Assembly (NCBI RefSeq): GCF_037893015.1
Contig: NC_133661.1
Span: 181,700,508-181,764,507, forward strand
DNA: 64,000 bases
Reading direction: 5' to 3'
From: Macrotis lagotis
Taxonomy: Eukaryota > Chordata > Mammalia > Peramelemorphia > Peramelidae
The notes below the pieces were generated by a model. That model made no database searches, was not told the origin of the DNA, and saw nothing but the letters and a program-made list of their open reading frames with translations. Below, piece after piece: positions 20,575-31,765 of this stretch (within the stretch, counting starts at the first letter, position 1; each line of letters opens with the position of its first letter). The translations under genes and the position numbers were made by a program.

Positions 20575-20705
20575 TCCATGCCCTAAGATCACCTAGTCCA
20601 TCTACTCTGTTCCTCCTATTTCACAGATGAAAAAACAGAGACCCAGGGAATGGGATTTCCCAAGGTCACACAGAAATTAAGTAACAGAAAATCTTCTCAG
20701 CGTCC
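20575..20705 (-). repeat. MIR-type SINE fragment
   Basis: ATTTCACAGATGAAAAAACA, CAAGGTCACACAG and the surrounding order are those of a reverse MIR CORE region. Confidence 0.6.
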
Positions 20706-21239
20706 ACATACACTTCCTCCTACCCTACAGAATTCATACTTTGTTCTAGCTCACTAAACCCAGACAATAACAGATGTGCTTATCAAACAATCCCAGGCAA
20801 TTTGGAGACCCAGTCATGCTGTAAAGGATAATCATTGCTCAGTCAATTATCCAAGCCCCTGTCTATCCTCTGACCTGTTTGTTGTTAGACAATCTGGAGT
20901 TGTTGCTTTGGTCTCATTTGGTCTCACTGGACAGAACAACAGATTATTTCCATGGTAACCAAATAGCATCTGTTGAGAAAGCTTTTGGTCCTATGACTTT
21001 GGTCTTATAAATAGACCCGTACATGTGTTTCAGGTAAAAAAAAAACATGTTTCTCTTTTGGGAGTCAGCCCTTTTCCTGAGGATTTGCCCAGACTCCCAT
21101 CCAATGATCTCATAGTTAGTACCTCACCCTTCCTAGAGAAAGAGTGGCTCTTGTTTCCTTGGAATGGGAGTAGGGTCTAGAAGGGGCTCTAGGAGGGGAT
21201 CTGGCCCAGCCCACCCAGCCCTGAGCACAAACCAAGAAG

Positions 21240-21365
21240 TAACTGGTAGTAGAAAGAGATCTGGCTTCAGAACCAAGAAACAGCTTCAAAACCTAGTTGA
21301 GGTACTGACTGCCTATATTACTGGTACAAGTGTTTCATTTCTCTGTGTTTCATTTTCTCTGTCTG

Positions 21366-21401
<36 letters not shown>

Positions 21402-21590
21402 GACAGAGAGACAGAGAGAGAGAGAGAAGAGAGAGAATAATATTTACACTATCCTTCTCCCAAGATTGTTGTGAGTACCTTAAAGTACTATACAAATCTG
21501 GGTCTCAATTTCTTCATCAATAAGGATAGGGAGTTGAACTAGATGATCCCTGAAGCTTATTCCATCCTAGATACCTAGATATCTGTCACA
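21240..21590 (+). repeat. MIR/THER-type SINE with internal (GACA)n
   Basis: A CORE-SINE 3' part (TCTCAATTTCTTCATCAATA, AGTTGAACTAGATGATCCC) is interrupted by GA/GACA units at 21361-21434. The upstream part is diverged. Confidence 0.5.
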
Positions 21591-21617
21591 CTTTCCCCAT
21601 TCCCCCGTTTATGAAAA

Positions 21618-21765
21618 TTTATTTTTTTTTGCAAGGCAAATGGGGTTAAGTGGCTTGCCCAAGGCCACACAGCTAGGTAATTATTAAGTGTCCCAGACCG
21701 GATTTGAACCCAGGTACTCCTGACTCCAAGGTAGGTGCTCTATCTACTACAGCCCAGCTGCCCCG
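21618..21765 (-). repeat. WSINE1-like SINE
   Basis: Reverse copy with TTTTTTTTTGCAAGGCAAAT, GGTGCTCTATCTACTACAGC and CAGCTGCCCC. The terminal duplication was not resolved. Confidence 0.88.
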
Positions 21766-21779
21766 AGGATAATGAGTTT

Positions 21780-22640
21780 TTTAAAAAAAGTCACTCCTAT
21801 CCCAAAGAATAATATCAAATAGTCACAAGTCCAAAAAAGAATTGTTAGAAGAATTTAGAAAGAAATTCAAAAATCAGAATAATTGAGGGAAAATTAAGGG
21901 AAAATAAAAACAATCCAAGAAAATTGTGAAGAGAAAATTAACCAGTTGGAAAAAGAGGTCCAAAATCTTGAGGAAAATAAATGATTCCCTGAAAACTAGA
22001 TTTGGGCAAGAGAAATCAAATTATATTCTAACATATGAAGAAATAATAAAATGAGGAAAAATAGAAGAGAATCATCTCTTTAGAAAAACAACTGAGAAGG
22101 GACAATATAAGAATTGTTGTACTACCTGAAAGTTATGATTTAAAAAAGCATACGGATTCAATATTACAAGAAATTGTAATTTTGTTTCTGCTACATTCAT
22201 AATTCTCTACATCTGAAGTTCTAGAACAAGATGGTAAAATAGATATAGGGGAAAAATCTCCTGTTCACCACCTGAAAGAAATCCCAGGAGGAAAATTTAT
22301 AGGAATGTCACAAGCAAATTTCAAAACTCCCAATAAAGGAGAAAATATTGCAAGCAACAAGAAAAAAATTTAAATACTGTGGAAATACAATTAAAATTTC
22401 ACAAGACCTAGTACCTCCACAAGACTGTAGGTCTGGGATTCCAAAGAGCAAAAGAATTAGGCTTGTATCTAAGAATAACTTAGCGTAATTGAGCATAATC
22501 CTGAATAGAAAAAAAAAAAGAATTTGACAAACTGAAATAATTTCAGGTCTTTGTAACAAACAGACCAGAATTCAATGGAAAATTCAATATTAAGAAAATC
22601 AAGAAGAAATACAAAAAAAAAATTAAAGACTAATTATAAG
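21780..22640 (+). repeat. L1/HAL1-type ORF1 fragment
   Basis: Degraded coding pieces of a LINE ORF1 protein are readable: a coiled-coil-like stretch near 21930-21990 (Leu-Glu-Lys-Glu-Val pattern), an RRM-type start near 22100 (LPES) and a C-terminal domain near 22270-22460. Many stops are present. No ORF2 follows. Confidence 0.65.
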
Positions 22641-23442
22641 ATACTCATTAAGGTCAAACTATTTACTTATATATATTTGAAAATGTTATCAGTATTCTTA
22701 AAACTGTCATCTTTACTAAGGTAGTTTGAAAGAAAGGGCTGAGTTGTGTAGGATGGGGCAATTCTGAGCAATAAAATTGAGTAGAAAAAGGGAAAAAGGG
22801 AAAAATTAGATTATAAAATCAGCTTTTTTTAACAGTTTGTGGTAGGCATTGAGAATACAATCCTTCATTGTCTCCTGAGTTCCTTGTTCTGGTTACACAC
22901 CTTTAACCATAATCCAGTTTCTCAATATTCTTCTTAAAATGTAGAAATGTAGTGCCCAGGATTGTGTTAGAAAATTGTACTCCCTGTGTGTGTTACAGTT
23001 CCCTGAGGGATTTGGCATCTTCTTGAGAACACATGTAATTTTACTTTATAAAATAAATGTGCAAGTGCCATAGAAAACAAGACTAGCATTAAAATCAAGT
23101 GCATACATAATAGTAACGTTTCATTTTGTTCATTCATGCAAAAGGATTTCTTAATCATTAAGATCCCTTCTATCTAACCTAAGATCTAAGATCTTATGAT
23201 CTACCCTACTGATACAGGGAACCATGGACAAAGGGAATATTGAAACTAATTGGAAACAAAATTTTGTAAATCTTCACTCTTCTTCTATCACCCTTTTAAA
23301 AACACTCTGCCTTGATCTCCAGTCTGACCTTGGCCACTTTTTCTTTGGTAAGGCAAGCTACACAGGCACTGAAACAATATCCAAATCCATCCAGACCATA
23401 ATCCAAGACCCTTGACCCCTCCCCAAAAAGCAAACTCTCCTA
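22641..23442. other. Anonymous AT-rich interval
   Basis: I see no gene or named repeat here. Short open frames (about 63 codons on each strand near 23000-23400) show no domain. Confidence 0.4.
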
Positions 23443-23737
23443 TGTGGGACTTGGGCAACTCTCAAGTCATCACCTCTTCCCATGGACCCTGAGGGGTGAT
23501 TTAAGGAGATTTTGGGTGAGCCTCTGCCCTCTTTATTTTGCCTTAGGATTTCTCCTTAACCAGGCAGCTGACCTGCCAAGATTAATTAGCAATCCGCGTG
23601 GCTTTTCTTTAATCTCTTCTTAATTTTGCTATCATTTTCCTTTGTGTTGTAACTTCTTTTTAATAAATATCTATTTTCCTTTTACAACTGCATTCCTGGG
23701 TCAAGTAGTGATTCTTTACTGGAACCCATTTGCTACA
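23443..23737 (+). repeat. Probable solo LTR related to the provirus LTRs at 24.3 and 29.2 kb
   Basis: TTTGTGTTGTAACTTCT, then AATAAATATCTATTTTCC, a CATTCCTGGGTCAAGTAGTG block and a GATTCTTTACTGGAACCCAT end match the R/U5 part of the LTRs at 24285-24748 and 29189-29633. The left half is more diverged, so the start is approximate. Confidence 0.6.
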
Positions 23738-24149
23738 CTACTATGTACTAAGTGCTGGGGTATAAAGGCAAAAATGAACAATTCTTTCCCTCAGGAAGCT
23801 TACATTTATTCTGTTTCTGAATAGGGATTGGAGAAGGACAAGTACATAGAAATAAAAAACAAATTATAAACAAAGTAGATGAAAAGTGATTTCAGAGGAG
23901 AAGGTCACCAGCAACCTTTAAAAGGGGTTAAAGATAAATTTAGGTCAGACATCCTATAAAAGGCATCCCTTGAGCTGAACTGGAGGGACAGTAGAAACTT
24001 TCTAAGATAGAGGTGAAGAAGGGTACATTTCAGATATGGCAGACAGTCTGTACAAAGGCATGGAAATGGGAAATAGAGTGACCTGTATAGGGAATGACAA
24101 GTAGTCCAGGCTGCCTGGAACTCAAACTGAACAAGGAACATTAATGTGA

Positions 24150-24284
24150 TATGAAACTGAGAAGGTGTTGGTGTCCAGTCATTTCAAACATTCGGTGACC
24201 CTCTTTGGGGTTTTCTTGGCAAAGGTATTGGAGTGTTTTGCTATTTTCTTTTCCAGCTCATTTTACAGATGAGGAAACTGAGAC
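24150..24284 (-). repeat. Old CORE-SINE split by a provirus
   Basis: CCTCTTTGGGGTTTTCTTGG, TTTTCCAGCTCATTTTACAG and GATGAGGAAACTGAGAC are the reverse tail of a marsupial CORE-SINE. Its other half (AGTGATTTGTC onward) resumes after 29639. Confidence 0.7.
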
Positions 24285-24748
24285 TGATGCAGGGAAAAGA
24301 TGTAGAGAATTATGCATGTAGCAGAAACAAATTTGTAATCTTAAAGATTGTTAAATCTTGTTAAATTGGGTGGAGGTCTCCCACTCTTGAGATGAAAATC
24401 CAACTACCATTGTTTCAGTGTTTCATTGTAAAATCTGTATCCTGATCTCCTCAGGCTAATTAACCTGCTACCTAATTCTGGGTCCAGTAAGGAGAAAGGG
24501 AATTCATCTTTTCTCTCTGGATAAGGGGCAAGACCATAAAAATCTGGATTGGACCTCCACTCAGGGCCTGTAGTCTCTGACTCTCTGGCCCAGTCAACTC
24601 TGCTTGACTTTTTTTTTTATCCCTGTCTTCCTCTACCTATCACTTTCTATTGTGTTGTAACTTCTAATAAATTTTTATTTTTCTTTCCACATTTGAATTC
24701 CCGGGTCTGAATTGTGATTCTTCATAGGCAGAATCGAACTCAATTCCA
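24285..24748 (+). repeat. 5' LTR of the second provirus
   Basis: Begins TGATGCAGGGAAAAG and ends AATTCCA. It contains ACCATAAAAATCTGG (TATA-like), TGTGTTGTAACTTCTAATAAA (poly(A) signal) and a terminal GGCAGAATCGAACTCAATTC. A TTTGGTGAGCCATCC stretch 2 bp downstream is a candidate primer binding site; the tRNA was not identified. Confidence 0.85.
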
Positions 24749-24830
24749 TATTTGGTGAGCCATCCAGGAGAATTCTCCTGCCAGACCTGGGAAACTGAAT
24801 TGAGCTCCATAGGTGAGAAGCACACCCCTA

Positions 24831-24984
24831 TTTTTTTTTTTTTTTAGTTTTTGCAAGGCAAGGCGGTTAAGTGGCTTGCCCAAGGCCACAGGGCTAGGTA
24901 ATTAAGTGTCTGAGGCCAGATTTGAACCCAGGTACTCCTGACTCCAAGGCCAGTGCTCCATCCACTGTGCCACCTAGCCGCCCC
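24831..24984 (-). repeat. WSINE1-like SINE inside the provirus
   Basis: Reverse copy with CACACCCCT-type repeats at 24821-24830 and 24985 onward as target-site duplication. It inserted after the provirus. Confidence 0.9.
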
Positions 24985-26113
24985 CACACCCCTTTTTAGA
25001 TCCAAGATTTCTAGAAAAGTTGGGAAATTATTGGATTTCTAGTCCTCCTTCCTGTGTTGTTCCTTGCTTTCCCCTCCCCAATCCATAGGGATAGCAGGTT
25101 GATGTTGAGAGATTAGCAGAGGCTTGGCTCAGACTTGACCCAGGTGCTAATTTCATTTGGTGTTGTTGGCTGCCCTGATGTGGGCCTGCCCTGTATTGTT
25201 TAAGTCAGGTTGACCAGTGATAGCAGTACTGAGGCGTTTGGACCCCTGCTGTGGAGTGGTGGTTTGTTAAGGAAGGAGGTTTGGCGTATGTCCAGTGGGA
25301 AGCATTTGCCTTATCTAGAAGTTTAGGAGAATTAAAATATGGGGAAAATTTGGTACCAACGACTCCCCCTCCCCCAGCTGTGGGCTAGCTCCTTGGAAGG
25401 AATTAGATTTGACAAGAGCTGGCTTTTAGCAAAACATCTGAGCTCCTGGAAATTATCTTTGGGTGGAACTCTCTCTCTTTCTCTTTAAAATGCTCTCTCA
25501 TTCTCTGTGGCCCCCATCCTCTTCAGGGAGAGGGGGAGGGAGAAGGAAAAACCCTCCTTTTTAGTACTTAGAAACTCAAACCCATATCTCAAATGGAATG
25601 CATGCTTCACTTCAGGAAGACCCCCAAAACTTGTTTTAGCCCCATTGTTTAAAATAGGGGATCCCCATGCCTTCTTCCTGGTTTGGGGAGGAGGAGGCCT
25701 GGGTAAATTTTCCTTAGACTACATGTGTTTATCAATTCCTAGTCCCATTCCCTAAAGGCATTAGCTGGACTAAGAAAGCCCTATCCTTGTGAGGGGGAAG
25801 GGGAAATGAGCAGATTGATCAAGAAGCCTGGTCAATTAGGGAAAAAAGGGGGGGGAAAGATAACTTTTTCTTGGACTAGGAAATTCAGATTTCATCTTTT
25901 AATTAAGCCTGTGCTAATAACTAATATCTCTGTAATAGACTAACTGGGTTTGAACCTTATAATGCAACTTAAGAATGAATTCAATTTTGACTATTGATTG
26001 GCTATTTCAAAATCTTAATGAATATATAAGAGGTTCCTCAAGAAATTCTGATTGATTCTAAAAATTATCTTAGACTAGTCTTAATTGTTACATTCAAAAA
26101 AATTATAATATAA

Positions 26114-26151
<38 letters not shown>

Positions 26152-26319
26152 TTAAACATCAATAGTTTTCACATCTTTCCACTGGCCTGGAGAGGTGAGA
26201 AATTGTTTCTATATTTTGAGATTTTGATACTGGCCAGGGTGTCCAAAAATCTCACTTTGGTAAATTTGAAACCTTTATACAAGATTTGTTTCTGTGTGCT
26301 TGTTTCTGTGTCTAAACTC

Positions 26320-26357
<38 letters not shown>

Positions 26358-29188
26358 TTCAGATTTGAAATAGTTACCTAAGTTAAATGTTACTCCTTTT
26401 AGTTTGGATTTTGAATTTAATTGCTTAAAATTTAAAATTAAATAATTAATGGAGTTGGGACCTGAGCCTATCCTCTTACATCATTTTTACATTTCAAAGT
26501 TTGTAAGTTGCAAAGTTTGTGAAATGATCTCAGCAGAGAGCTAAGTTTTTGTTAACCTAATATTGATTGACAGCTGTATTCAACTTATGTTAATTGAGAC
26601 TTGTTTAGTAAATGTAGACTTTCTGCTCTCAAAAGGCTTTGGAAAGAGGGCAGCAAGGCCTTTGTTAGAAAAGGGTCCCAACCTTTGATTTTAAAAGAAA
26701 AAACTATCAAGAGCTAAATCAAAGAGTAAATTAGTCACCTTTGATCTTTCAAGGCATTTGAAAGTTTTGTAACAAATCTGAGAATTTATATGTGTTATAT
26801 TAAGAAAGAAAATATAATTAGGATAAATTGTATGTCGAGGAATTTGGGAATATTGAATCATACATAATATTTTTACTGATTTCTTTTGAGAAAAGAAATA
26901 TTGTACTAAATTTTGTAATCTGATTTGTTTTGATATTAAATCAATATTGATACTACATTAACAATCTCAAAAGGTCTTTTGTTGATAAAGGAAGAAAGTT
27001 TGTAATAATATTTGTCTCTTATCACATGTTTATGGAAGGGAATATATATGTATATGTGTGTGTATATGACTAAAAGTAAAATCTACTTAACATCTGTTAT
27101 TTGAAAATAAGAAAATGTATTAACATATCTAGCATTTATAGCATTTTGCTCTTGTTCTAAGGGAAATGAGATGTTAAATAAGAATCTTATGTTTAATGTA
27201 AATTAATAATGTATGTTTAATTTTAAAGAAGTCAAGAATGTGGACTTTCTCGCAATAAATGCAGACAACTGATGTGAGGGGGCTCTGACAGATGTCTGAA
27301 CATAACAATTGTGTGGTCCCTCTGTAATTTAACTTAATGATGAGTAAGATGTATTTAAAAGTTATGTGATACTCTTTTGTAACTTCAAAGAAATTATATT
27401 TACAGTATTTGGTTCTCTCTTGTGAACATGTAAGCTATTTGAATACTATAATGTTAAAGCCTGGAATTAACGTGTGATTGCTTTGAAGGGGTGGTAAGGG
27501 AAATATCACAAATTATGACCCTTTCTGGGAAATATCTGTGGATTCATGCATAATATAATGATGGAAATATTATTTTGTAAAATTTAATAACTCGTGTTAA
27601 TTGATTGAATTACTGGTTGCTTTCCTATTGTTTTATTGCTTTGCAATCAATAACATGTTAGTAATTTAAAGTCACCTAAGATGTTCTGATGGTTTTTAAA
27701 GAATTTTGAAAGTAATAATTTATATTTTGAAGATGGTTAGTATAGAAGTTTCTAGATATATATGTAAACTGGTACTAAACTGTGGTTATTTGTTTTGAGG
27801 GGAAAGCACCTATGTAACATGAGGAAGGTAAAATAATGATGATAATTTGAGATTTCTCTAGGCAATTGTTATATGAAAAGTATGGAGATGATCGGCAACC
27901 TCCTAGCCAGAAGGAGATGTTTAGTTATTTTAAACATAGTTAATAACTAAATGGGTTCATTTCAAAGAGTTGATTTCATTAAAAATTTTCTAGATATGAA
28001 TTTGGGTTATTGCATTTTACACCTCAAAATCTGTTTACTGCAATTCATTTTATAGCACTGACCTTAGGTACATGAGCAACAATTGAATTATAATTTTTTT
28101 CCCTGGATCTCATACCAAATTACTGCCTGGGACACTCTTGTTTCTCTTTAGTGCTCAAACCACCTGAAGCTCTGGTTATAGGTAATTTTTATATTTTGAT
28201 GTATTGATAATTGATCTGTCTGACATCAGGTATGTTAAAATAGAAAGACAACAATATGCCAATAAAACCATTAGCCCTATGGGGTTAAATACTACACACG
28301 ATGTGAGTAGCCTTTGAAAGAATGATCCTAGCCTCAACTGGGGTAGGATTCTCTTAAAGCTATCCCTCACCTGGCTCATTGAAAAGGATTGTCTGAATGA
28401 ATTTATAAGGGAACAAGTCTTTGTGTCCCTCTCTGCTCTATAATAGCAAATTGCCATGATCATTCCAGGTGCATCACAATTCAGCATGAGAGTGACCCAT
28501 TGGAACTCTATCTTATAAATTTTAAATAATTGGCAAGTATAACTTGGCCTTTTAACATAGGATGTGACTTTTTGCCACAACAAGTTCCCTTAAGGAAAAG
28601 AAATGTCAGTATGACTGTTTATATCAGAATAATGCCTATTCATATATTTTTTAAACTGCTTTAAAATAGAGATCCATTCTTCAACTGGAATTTTTGTTCA
28701 TTCTAAACATGGCCAAAGTAAAATAGAAAATTTTGTTGCAAATTACTTTTTGGACACATGCAGTTTTAAAATGCTTTTTTAGTATATTTGTTTATACTAT
28801 TTTTGAGCAACTTATGTAGAATCCATTAACAAATCTGTGTTATATTGTAACCCATGTTCTTATAAAAAGTATTTTGATACTGACTTAGGATCATAAAGTA
28901 TAATTCTTGCTCTTTATACACTTTCTAGTTTTTTCCTAATTATTGAACCTCTGTTAAATAGCCTTCTTGTTATAATATTTCTGGTTTTTACTTGCTCAAT
29001 TTTTTTCCCTTGAGTTTTGTTTCTCTAGCTGTATATCTTCAAGACCAGTCACAGCAGTTTGCCAACCAGTTGTGCCAGACAATCATTCTCTGGACCCTGA
29101 CTCAATGAAGCTGCAATGCATTAATCTCCAAATGGTCTCTGAAAGGCCCAGAAGAATCTGGGTCCTGAATAATTTTGAGGGGGGGGAA
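24985..29188 (+). other. Provirus interior without genes
   Basis: Low-complexity AT-rich DNA with (GT)n at 26117-26149 and 26322-26356. A 135-codon frame at 28583-28176 on the - strand has no recognisable domain and opposes the element. I see no retroviral protein motif. Confidence 0.5.
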
Positions 29189-29633
29189 TGATGCAGGGAA
29201 AAGATGTAGAGAATTATGAATGCAGCAGAAACAAAATTTGTAATCTTAAAGACTGTTAAATTGGGTGGAGGTCCCCCCCTTCTTGAGATGTGAATCCAAC
29301 TGCCATTGTTTCATTATTTAATGTAAAATTTGTACCCTGATCTCCTCAGGCTTCAACCCTCTACCTAATTCTGGGTCCAGTAAGGGGAAAGGAAGTCACC
29401 TTTTGCCCTCTGAATAAGGGATAAGACTATAAAAATCTGGGTTGGACCTCCACTCAGCGCCAGTAGGCTCTGACTCTGGCCAGTCAACTCTGCTTGACTG
29501 TCCTTTTATCTGTGTCTCTCTACCTATCACTTTCTTTTGTGTTGTAACTTAATAAATCTTTATTTTTCTTTCCACACCTGAATTCCTGGGTCTGAATCAT
29601 GACTCTTCACAGGCAGAATTGAACTCAAATCTA
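29189..29633 (+). repeat. 3' LTR of the second provirus
   Basis: Begins TGATGCAGGGAAAAG right after a purine tract and ends AAATCTA. It is collinear with the 5' LTR; by eye roughly nine bases in ten agree, plus small indels such as the missing AATCTTGTT block, so the insertion is old. Confidence 0.85.
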
Positions 29634-29962
29634 GTGACAACAAAACAATCTAGATTAAGTGATTTGTCAGAGTCAGGCAGCAAGTAAATGTCTCTGACAA
29701 TTTGAACTCAAGAAGAAGAATCTTCCAGAGTCCAGGTTCAGCTCTGTATTCATTATTCCACTTAGAGGGCTAGGGCAACATTCTGACCAGCATTAAAGTT
29801 CCTGTAATCACTAAGTATGCTGAAAGTCATCAAATTAACTGTTTTCTTTAACCTAGGAATTCTATTACAGGGTTTATAGTCCAAAGAATATTGACCCCAA
29901 AGAAGTTGATACTTAAAAAGTAAGGTTTTCATATATACCAGGATATTTATAGCAGCATTTTT

Positions 29963-30254
29963 TGTTTTGTATTTGTTTTTTGCAAGGCAATGGGGTTAAG
30001 TGACTTGCTCAAATTCATACAGTAGCACTGGCCTTGGAGTCAGGAGTACCTGGGTTCAAATCCCGTCTCAGACACTTAATAATTACCTAGCTGTGTGGCC
30101 TTGGGCAAGCCACTTAACCCCATTTGCCTTGCAAAAACAAAAAAACAAAAAAAAATTCATACAGTAATTATTAAGTGTCTGAGGATGGATCTGAACTCAG
30201 GTCGCCCTGACTCCAGGGCCAGTGTTCTATCCACTGTGCCACCTAGCTGCCTCC
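29963..30254 (-). repeat. WSINE1-like SINE split by another SINE
   Basis: Outer reverse copy flanked by ATAGCAGCATTTTT (29949-29962) and ATAGAAGCATTTTT (30255-30268). The copy at 30024-30152 sits in its middle. Confidence 0.92.
30024..30152 (+). repeat. Nested, 5'-truncated WSINE1-like SINE
   Basis: Starts at AGCACTGGCC, lacking the A box head, and is flanked by AAATTCATACAGT at 30011-30023 and 30153-30165, an exact 13-bp target-site duplication. Confidence 0.93.
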
Positions 30255-31014
30255 ATAGAAGCATTTTTCGTGGTAACAAAGAATTAGAAATAAAATATAA
30301 ATGCATTGATTGAATAGTGTTTCAACAAATGGTGGTATATTAATATAATGGAATATTATTGCCTAGTAAGATATAATGAGCATAAGTGACTTACATGAAC
30401 TGTTACAAAGTGAAGGAGGCAGAACTAGGAATATAACATATTTGATAAAATAAATGTAAAGAACAATAATAAAACTGAAAATGAATGGGAAATTATTGAA
30501 AATTAATGCTGCAAAATTGTAGCCAAGCTTGGTTCCAAAGAAGAGATATGAGAAGATGCCTCTCCCTGCTCCTCTACAGAAATGGGGGGGGGAGCTTTGG
30601 TGTTGGAGAGGAAGAAGAAAGGAAGGTATCTAGTGCATTGAGGGGAGGGACGTGATGAAATCTGATGTCACCCACTCTTGTGGGAAATGAATGAGTGAAT
30701 TATGTGTGTGAAAGTTAACTCAAATGTCCTCATTTCTTCTACTGAACTGATCTACAACACCTGAGTTCAAATTCCATCTCTATATTATATAACTAGAGAC
30801 ATATCACTTAAATTCCCAGTACCTCTGTACCCCAGACAATTTGCTGATATGATTAATTGGAGAGAATTTTTATCATAAGAGTTCTTTATACCCACGAATC
30901 CCAAGTCCAGATACTCCTTCCCCCAAAACAAGTTAACAGAAAGAAAAATAGACATTCATACAAAGAGGACAGAATCAGAACTGGACAGAATCAAATTGCC
31001 AAAGGTATAAGTTG

Positions 31015-31165
31015 GGTTAAAGAGTTTTTGGCTCTAATTATTGTTAAACTTGAAACCTGTAAAACGGGGATAATAATAACACCCACCTCCCAGGGTTTTT
31101 GTGAGGATAACATAATACTATAAAGTGCTTTGCTCATATAAATGCTATTATTATAATATGTTATA
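31015..31165 (+). repeat. MAR1-type SINE tail
   Basis: AAACGGGGATAATAATAACA, CCCACCTCCCAGGGTTTTTG and AAAGTGCTTTGCTCATATAA are the 3' part of a MAR1-like CORE-SINE. Confidence 0.7.
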
Positions 31166-31405
31166 ATTATGCTTAGAAGAGAAACTTTGACTAGATAAAT
31201 AAAGCTGAAAATCAATATGAAGATGATAATTAAAGCCACAAGATCAGCAGGAGAATTAATGTAGAGAGGAAGGTTTAGATGGCAAAAGACAGAGCCTTAA
31301 AATGCCCCATGTTAGGGGTGGTATCATCTAGTAAAGGAGACTGAAAAGTGATCTGACAGGTTAGAGGAAAACCAATCAATCAATCAATAGGTATTTATTA
31401 AGCAT

Positions 31406-31408
<3 letters not shown>

Positions 31409-31457
<49 letters not shown>

Positions 31458-31476
31458 TATATATATATATATATAT
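31409..31476 (+). repeat. (CT)n(AT)n microsatellite
   Basis: About 45 bp of CT followed by about 22 bp of AT, embedded in an old repeat (AGGTATTTATTAAGCATGAA before, AGGTATTAGGCTAGGTATTG after). Confidence 0.95.
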
Positions 31477-31599
31477 GTATATGTATATGTATGTATACAT
31501 ACACACATCAGGTATTAGGCTAGGTATTGGGATATAAATACAAAGAATAAAGTAATTCCCACTGACACAGAATTTATATTCTAATGAGTAAAACAAGGA

Positions 31600-31765
31600 G
31601 CATCAAAGGACCTGAAGTCAAATTTTGTCTCTGATGAATATTCCTTAGACAGCCTAGGATAAGTCAAAACCTCCCTGGGTCTCAGTTTTCTCACATGTAA
31701 AATGAGAGAATTGGATTAAATGGTTTTTATGATTCCTTCTAAATTTAGAGCCATGATGTGATCTT
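31600..31765 (+). repeat. MIR-type SINE
   Basis: GGACCTGAAGTCAAATTTTG, GGGTCTCAGTTTTCTCACAT and AAAATGAGAGAATTGGATTA follow CORE-SINE order. Confidence 0.6.

Larger units (their letters stand above)
24285..29633 (+). mobile_element. Second provirus with paired LTRs, coding-dead
   Basis: Two similar LTRs (24285-24748 and 29189-29633) bracket 4.44 kb of AT-rich DNA. GAGAC (24280-24284) and GTGAC (29634-29638) flank it as a 5-bp target-site duplication with one change. A purine tract (GAGGGGGGGGAA) ends just before the 3' LTR. The interior has no recognisable gag, pol or env frame, and carries a SINE and two GT repeats. It may be a very decayed or non-autonomous element. Confidence 0.85.
29860..30720 (+). 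repeat. LINE 3'-end fragment carrying nested SINEs
   Basis: CCAGGATATTTATAGCAGCA before the SINEs and GGTAACAAAGAATTAGAAAT, then AATGGAATATTATTGCC after them, are the ORF2 end and 3' UTR of an L1-type element. It continues to about 30720 with AGAGATATGAGAAGATGCCT. Confidence 0.7.

Noticed and set aside
26116-26373. 85-codon frame with Cys-Val runs at both ends
   Set aside because: Its two ends are GT microsatellites in the provirus interior.
28176-28583. 135-codon - strand frame in the second provirus
   Set aside because: No recognisable domain, opposite to the provirus, and in AT-rich decayed DNA. Chance is the simplest explanation.
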